A stretch of 64,000 bases of DNA from the NCBI RefSeq assembly GCF_964340395.1, contig NC_135551.1, positions 12,548,379 to 12,612,378 on the forward strand. The letters run 5' to 3'. The position numbers were made by a program, and so were the translations under genes. Each line of letters opens with the position of its first letter. Positions within the stretch are counted from its first letter, which is position 1. Under the pieces are notes generated by a model. It made no database searches. It saw only the letters and a list, made by a program, of their open reading frames with translations, and was not told where the DNA came from. This document shows positions 60,043 through 64,000 of this stretch, piece after piece. This stretch comes from Glandiceps talaboti. Lineage: Eukaryota; Hemichordata; Enteropneusta; Spengelidae.

Positions 60043-60070
60043 AGAGAGAGAGAGAGAGAGAGAGAGAGTA
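60043..60070. repeat. (GA)n microsatellite
   Basis: About 13 GA units. A matching (CT)n tract is at 61656-61678. Confidence 0.92.
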
Positions 60071-60601
60071 AAAGTGAATTGTCTGGTACCTGTCAGGTCT
60101 CATACTTTTATGGCCAAGACTCAGTCAATGGTTGGTGTGACAGATACAGGTGTTGATTCGCTTGTTTTGGAGCTATTCAATAGTGTTCATGATTCTGTTT
60201 TAACTTTTTTGATATCTCATGACAGTATTAAATACTAAGTCACCAGGGTCACTTAGTATCAGTCTAAGGAAAGATCAGATTATCTGAGTAGTGATTAGAT
60301 AGAGTTGCCACATGAATTTATGTAGCCTAGAGACTTGGCAATCTGACTCAACATATTGGCTTGATTGACAGTATTGGTATTTTCAAGCTAGAAAGTATGA
60401 GGTGGGGGGGGGGGGATGAGGCTCCGAACATGGACAAAGTTCATTCAGGTGGTACATGTATGGTAGTTGGGTTAGAGATAACCAGCTGTGTGGTTGTTTA
60501 CGTACAGGTTGGAACCCTTAAAATTTTGGGTTGGTTTGTGTAGGGAAACTTTTGGCGATACATTCCCGGATCGGTAATAGTTGATCTCTGGGTTATATGA
60601 A

Positions 60602-60602
60602 G

Positions 60603-60663
<61 letters not shown>
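60602..60663. repeat. (TTG)n microsatellite
   Basis: About 20 TTG triplets. They give poly-Asn/poly-Thr frames on the minus strand that are not genes. Confidence 0.95.
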
Positions 60664-60664
<1 letters not shown>

Positions 60665-60942
60665 TGTCTAATTCTGCAATAAAAAAAGCCATACAATACA
60701 TCACAATGTGTTTTCACTCATCTACACAATCAATGTATTCCAAAGTCAAATACTACATGTACCAACTGTGTGGCAACTGTGTAGGAGGAACTGAAATATT
60801 TTAAATGTATACTTGAGGATACAAAGATATAGTTATTGAGCTTCAAGTTCCAGAATAATTGAATAATGTACAATTATTATTAATATCACATAATATATAT
60901 AAATATATGTTCAGACATGAGATAGAAACACCTATTTATTTT

Positions 60943-61100
60943 ATTTTATTTATTTATTTATTTGCATCCCTATTGTATCAGGGGCTCACTAAGATTGTTA
61001 GGAGCAGCACTAACAAAAAATTAATATACATACACTACTAAAAAAAGACAAGTACATAACGGAAAAAAAACAAAAAAAAAAGTGAGGTAAGAAGATTGAT
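60943..61100 (-). mobile_element. Second copy of the (TAAA)n-tailed SINE/LINE end
   Basis: TTTATTTATTTATTT is followed by GCATCCCTATTGTATCAGGG, GCTCACTAA and AGGAGCAGCA, matching 54021-54130. The orientation is the same as the copy in the satellite. Its far end is not sharply defined because the right side is AT-rich. Confidence 0.65.
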
Positions 61101-62946
61101 AAAAAATGAAAATAAAAAATACACTTCAAATGTTAGTTGTCAGAAAATCTAACGGTTAAACTATTCTATATTAGTTTTAACAAAATCTTTTTTCTGTTTA
61201 CAATTGTCTCAATAAGGTATTGTTTGAGTTTATAAGTTTTTAAGTTTTATCTTTTCTTACTGATATAACTAATTTGGTATGTTTCAATTTTGTAAGAGAT
61301 TATTGTTATTTTATTTATTTATTTTTTATTAAAAAATTATTTGTTACTATTCTATTAATTTTAATTTTTTTTTTTTTACATTTTTTACTGTATACTTTCA
61401 TTTCTTTGATTTTACTTATTTCATCTGTGTTTTTGAACATTTAGCAATTCCTCTGGGAATTATGTGAAAAATGCTACAATGTCGGCCGCATATCACGACT
61501 GGACCTGCTAGACTGAACTGAACTGAACTGAACATGGGAAAGGATATGACAAATAGTTCTAAGTGTTGTAATGTGATATCTCTGTAGGAAATCATTCAGT
61601 GGCCAAACTTACATTGGACCATACTGTACAACTGAAAATCTGACTCGCTTTCACTCTCTCTCTCTCTCTCTCTCTCTCATGTCAACATATTCTGACACAC
61701 CCACCCCTGCGCAGTGTTGTCATTGGAAAGATATGTAAATAGTACCATGTTATTGTAATGTTAGGGTCATAGTTGAAAGGTCACACTTTCAGGTTAACAA
61801 CAACAACAAGTCCCAATACCCAGTGGCTGTTTATGCAAATGTATAGTCATTTGTTCAAGGTTATTGAGGTGTAATTTACATACTAGTACTTTGCATGGAG
61901 GAAATGATTGTTTTTCTGAAAGAGCTGGGGTGACATAATCTGTGTACATGTACTTAGGAGGTCTCTGTGCTGTGATTTGTAAAGTGGTTTGTAAAGGGGG
62001 AAGTAGAGCTGATATGATATCACTTGTTTCCTGCACCTATAGCAAATTGCGGAAGTTTAAATAACTGAATGTTGCAGCAGACCGTACACTTGACAGGTAT
62101 GTGCACTTTTACTGCTATGTATCAACCTTTCAAACTATGTGATTGGTATGAAAATTGTCAGGTTGTTGACTGTCTTAAGACATACTTCTCAGGTGTGAGA
62201 GTCCAGTCAGTCCAAATGAAAGTAATTGATAGTCAAGTTACGTCTGTAATTACATACGATTGCATACTGTACATACCAGCATTGCTGAACACTCCATACT
62301 GTGTAATCCAAAATTAGGAAGGCCCAAACAACAACATATAGTGGCTGGTTTCTAACAAGTGTGACGGAATGTTGCTGGTAAGACAAACGATTTGTTAATT
62401 TATTCATTTCTTCAATTATCAAGGTACTGGAGGTACTGGTATAAGATATGGCATCGCCTGGTTGATTTATCGTTCTTTAGTTGACTTAATTTGTGTATCT
62501 ATGGTTCAGTAAGTGCGACATTGTGATATCATAAGTCTAATCTGTCCACTATAGATTAGTAGTATTTGAATCTGGTAAATCTTACACCAGTCTGTCAACA
62601 AGGTTTAACATGTACCCATAGTTGGGGGGAGGAGGGGGGGGGGGGGGGGAGAGAACCTGCTGTTTTCCCCTCAACTGTTGCTCCTCATTGTAAAAATTGT
62701 CCAAAAAAACTTAAATTTATGAAACAAACAACGAGAATGAAACCACACAGTCTATAAACCAAAATAAAATTAAAATTAAAATTGTGTGTTTCTTGGGATT
62801 GTTATCCATGTTTGTTCCATGATTTTAAAAGATGAGAGGCTTGAGTTAAGTCTCAATGGTAGTTGCTTCTTACCCTTTACCCATATTGCCAAGAGGATTT
62901 AGAGCAAGTGCCAACAAGGTGGTGACTCAGGTGAGTGTCAAGTCCA

Positions 62947-63019
62947 TAGTCTAGTCCCTATATGGAATCGTTTTGATTTATACGTCCAGAGACAACGTTG
63001 GTACATTGTATCCAGACTA
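62947..63019 (+). mobile_element. ~73-bp TAGTCTAG MITE copy
   Basis: TAGTCTAGTCCCTATATGG at the left and TCCAGACTA at the right, with TTTGATTTATACG and the GTTGGTAC block between. It is diverged relative to the 38-39 kb copies, and its flanking duplication is unclear. Confidence 0.65.
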
Positions 63020-64000
63020 TTACAGTCAATGCCAAAGCCAGTACAGAGAATGTGGTATAAATGCTAGTACATGTACTGTCTTTTATTTACCTGACCTAGC
63101 CTATATGCTTGGTTGGAATCTATTACAGCATACCCTGATTTGTCAACAATGTTTTCCCCAGGGCTAAGATTCACTCTAATTGTTGCATACAATCACACAG
63201 ATGCTTTGTCAGGAATGATTACGGTAAAATTAAGTGTTTTCAGTGATATTTTTCACAGTTATAGAACAACATTGAATTATGAGAGTTTACTTGTAAAGTT
63301 GGAAAGATATGAACTGAGATAGGATTGTCAAGGAATCAGTAAATAACATTTATATCATCCAAAAAAAAAGAAAAAAAAAGAAAAGTTTTTTCCTAAATCT
63401 AGCATTATATTTTGTAATACATGTAGTTCCAAACGCAGAATATAATGTACCACATATATTTCTGCTAAATCATTCGATCACAAAAAGAGTATAAGATTGT
63501 TCTATCATTGTGGTAGACTAGAGACTTCTCATCGTCTTTCTAATCTAGCAATCGTATACCAACTATAGACTACATGTATAGGATTGACAAGTCTCTGGTC
63601 TAGCATGGTGGCCAAATACTATATTAAAGAGTGTACCAGCAACCCATGTAGGTTCTATTGTATTAAACCTTCAGTGTACTCTGTCTCTGCCTAAATTTAT
63701 CCTGGCAATAATTTACCACCACTATAAAACTTGCTTGGTCTTAATAAAAGTTGTAAATCAAAAAAAGGGAATGCAGTTTGGCAGTCTTTTATTAGTGATA
63801 AAATGAAGGACTTCTACTTTTGTACTATACCACTGACCTAGGGGGTCAACTTACTCCCCATACAGGGGGGGTCAAGTTACCATTCTACAGTTACTGTGTG
63901 AGTCAATCCAAGGTTGGTCCAACTATACAACTTATACAATGTAGTATATCAGGTTTTTACTGTCACCACAGATTTCAATGATATTCAAAATATTACATTT
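63020..64000. other. Non-coding DNA at the right edge
   Basis: AT-rich, with an A-rich stretch at 63360-63390 and a short hairpin at 63513-63605. No CNK exon was recognised. Confidence 0.5.
63513..63605. mobile_element. Short imperfect hairpin, possible MITE
   Basis: TAGACTAGAGACTTCTCA pairs imperfectly with TGACAAGTCTCTGGTCTA. About 93 bases in all. Confidence 0.4.

Larger units (their letters stand above)
59590..62940. other. Non-coding DNA right of the satellite
   Basis: Microsatellites and one SINE-like copy only. A tempting donor (GACTCAG then GTGAGT at about 62925-62936) has no upstream sequence matching the expected CNK linker. A 30-base palindrome is at about 59203-59232 (ATGGAAGTAGAACT / AGTTCTACTTCCAT), just before this block. 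Confidence 0.5.

Noticed and set aside
60472-60717. Poly-Asn/poly-Thr open frames on the minus strand
   Set aside because: Translation of a (TTG)n microsatellite.
62880-62940. Possible CNK micro-exon ending CAG with donor GTGAGT
   Set aside because: The frame needed after exon F gives GFRASANKVVTQ, which does not match the expected CNK linker, and the upstream acceptor is poor.

Overview
This is a stretch of an AT-rich animal (metazoan) nuclear genome. It has spliced exons with GT-AG boundaries, tRNA-derived SINEs, many small inverted-repeat DNA transposons, long minisatellites and a very abundant ACATGTAC-type word. Nothing prokaryotic, viral or organellar is visible. The composition and the vertebrate-like protein suggest an invertebrate bilaterian (a lophotrochozoan or an invertebrate deuterostome such as a hemichordate). 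I cannot narrow it further from sequence alone. The only gene I can support is on the + strand at 45981-53561: six consecutive internal coding exons of CNK/CNKSR, the connector enhancer of kinase suppressor of Ras. They encode most of the SAM domain, the CRIC domain, the PDZ domain and the start of the proline-rich linker. Splice phases join perfectly (1-0, 0-2, 2-0, 0-0, 0-0, 0-2). The first coding exon and the later exons (rest of the linker, PH domain, C-terminus) were not found. The 46 kb to the left is therefore best read as intron 1 and/or upstream DNA, and the 10 kb to the right as intron or downstream DNA. Layout: 1-5.6 kb is AT-rich non-coding DNA with a degenerate tandem repeat and foldback elements. 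5.6-10.1 kb holds a 25-bp minisatellite, a hairpin transposon and a degenerate ~190-bp tandem field. 11-17 kb holds foldback elements, including one transposon nested in another. 17.6-22 kb holds a ~20-bp repeat field and two tRNA-derived SINEs, one with five tandem heads. 22-45 kb is non-coding with scattered foldback elements, microsatellites and LINE/SINE ends. 46-53.6 kb is the CNK exons. 53.9-59.05 kb is a ~49-bp satellite of about 100 units with a 1,954-bp higher-order duplication. 59.3-59.6 kb is a near-perfect hairpin transposon with a perfect 9-bp target-site duplication. The most unusual feature is inside CNK. Two successive exons (starting at 49669 and 51311) are each preceded by a minisatellite whose unit is the end of the intron plus the start of the exon: 24+36 = 60 bp and 23+40 = 63 bp. 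Each true 3' splice site therefore sits last in a row of about 10-13 duplicated acceptor copies. In the first array the three nearest decoys are in frame and open, so their use would add 20, 40 or 60 residues. In the second array every decoy reads into a stop. I know of no description of paired exon-edge minisatellites like this in a scaffold gene. It is the best candidate here for something new.
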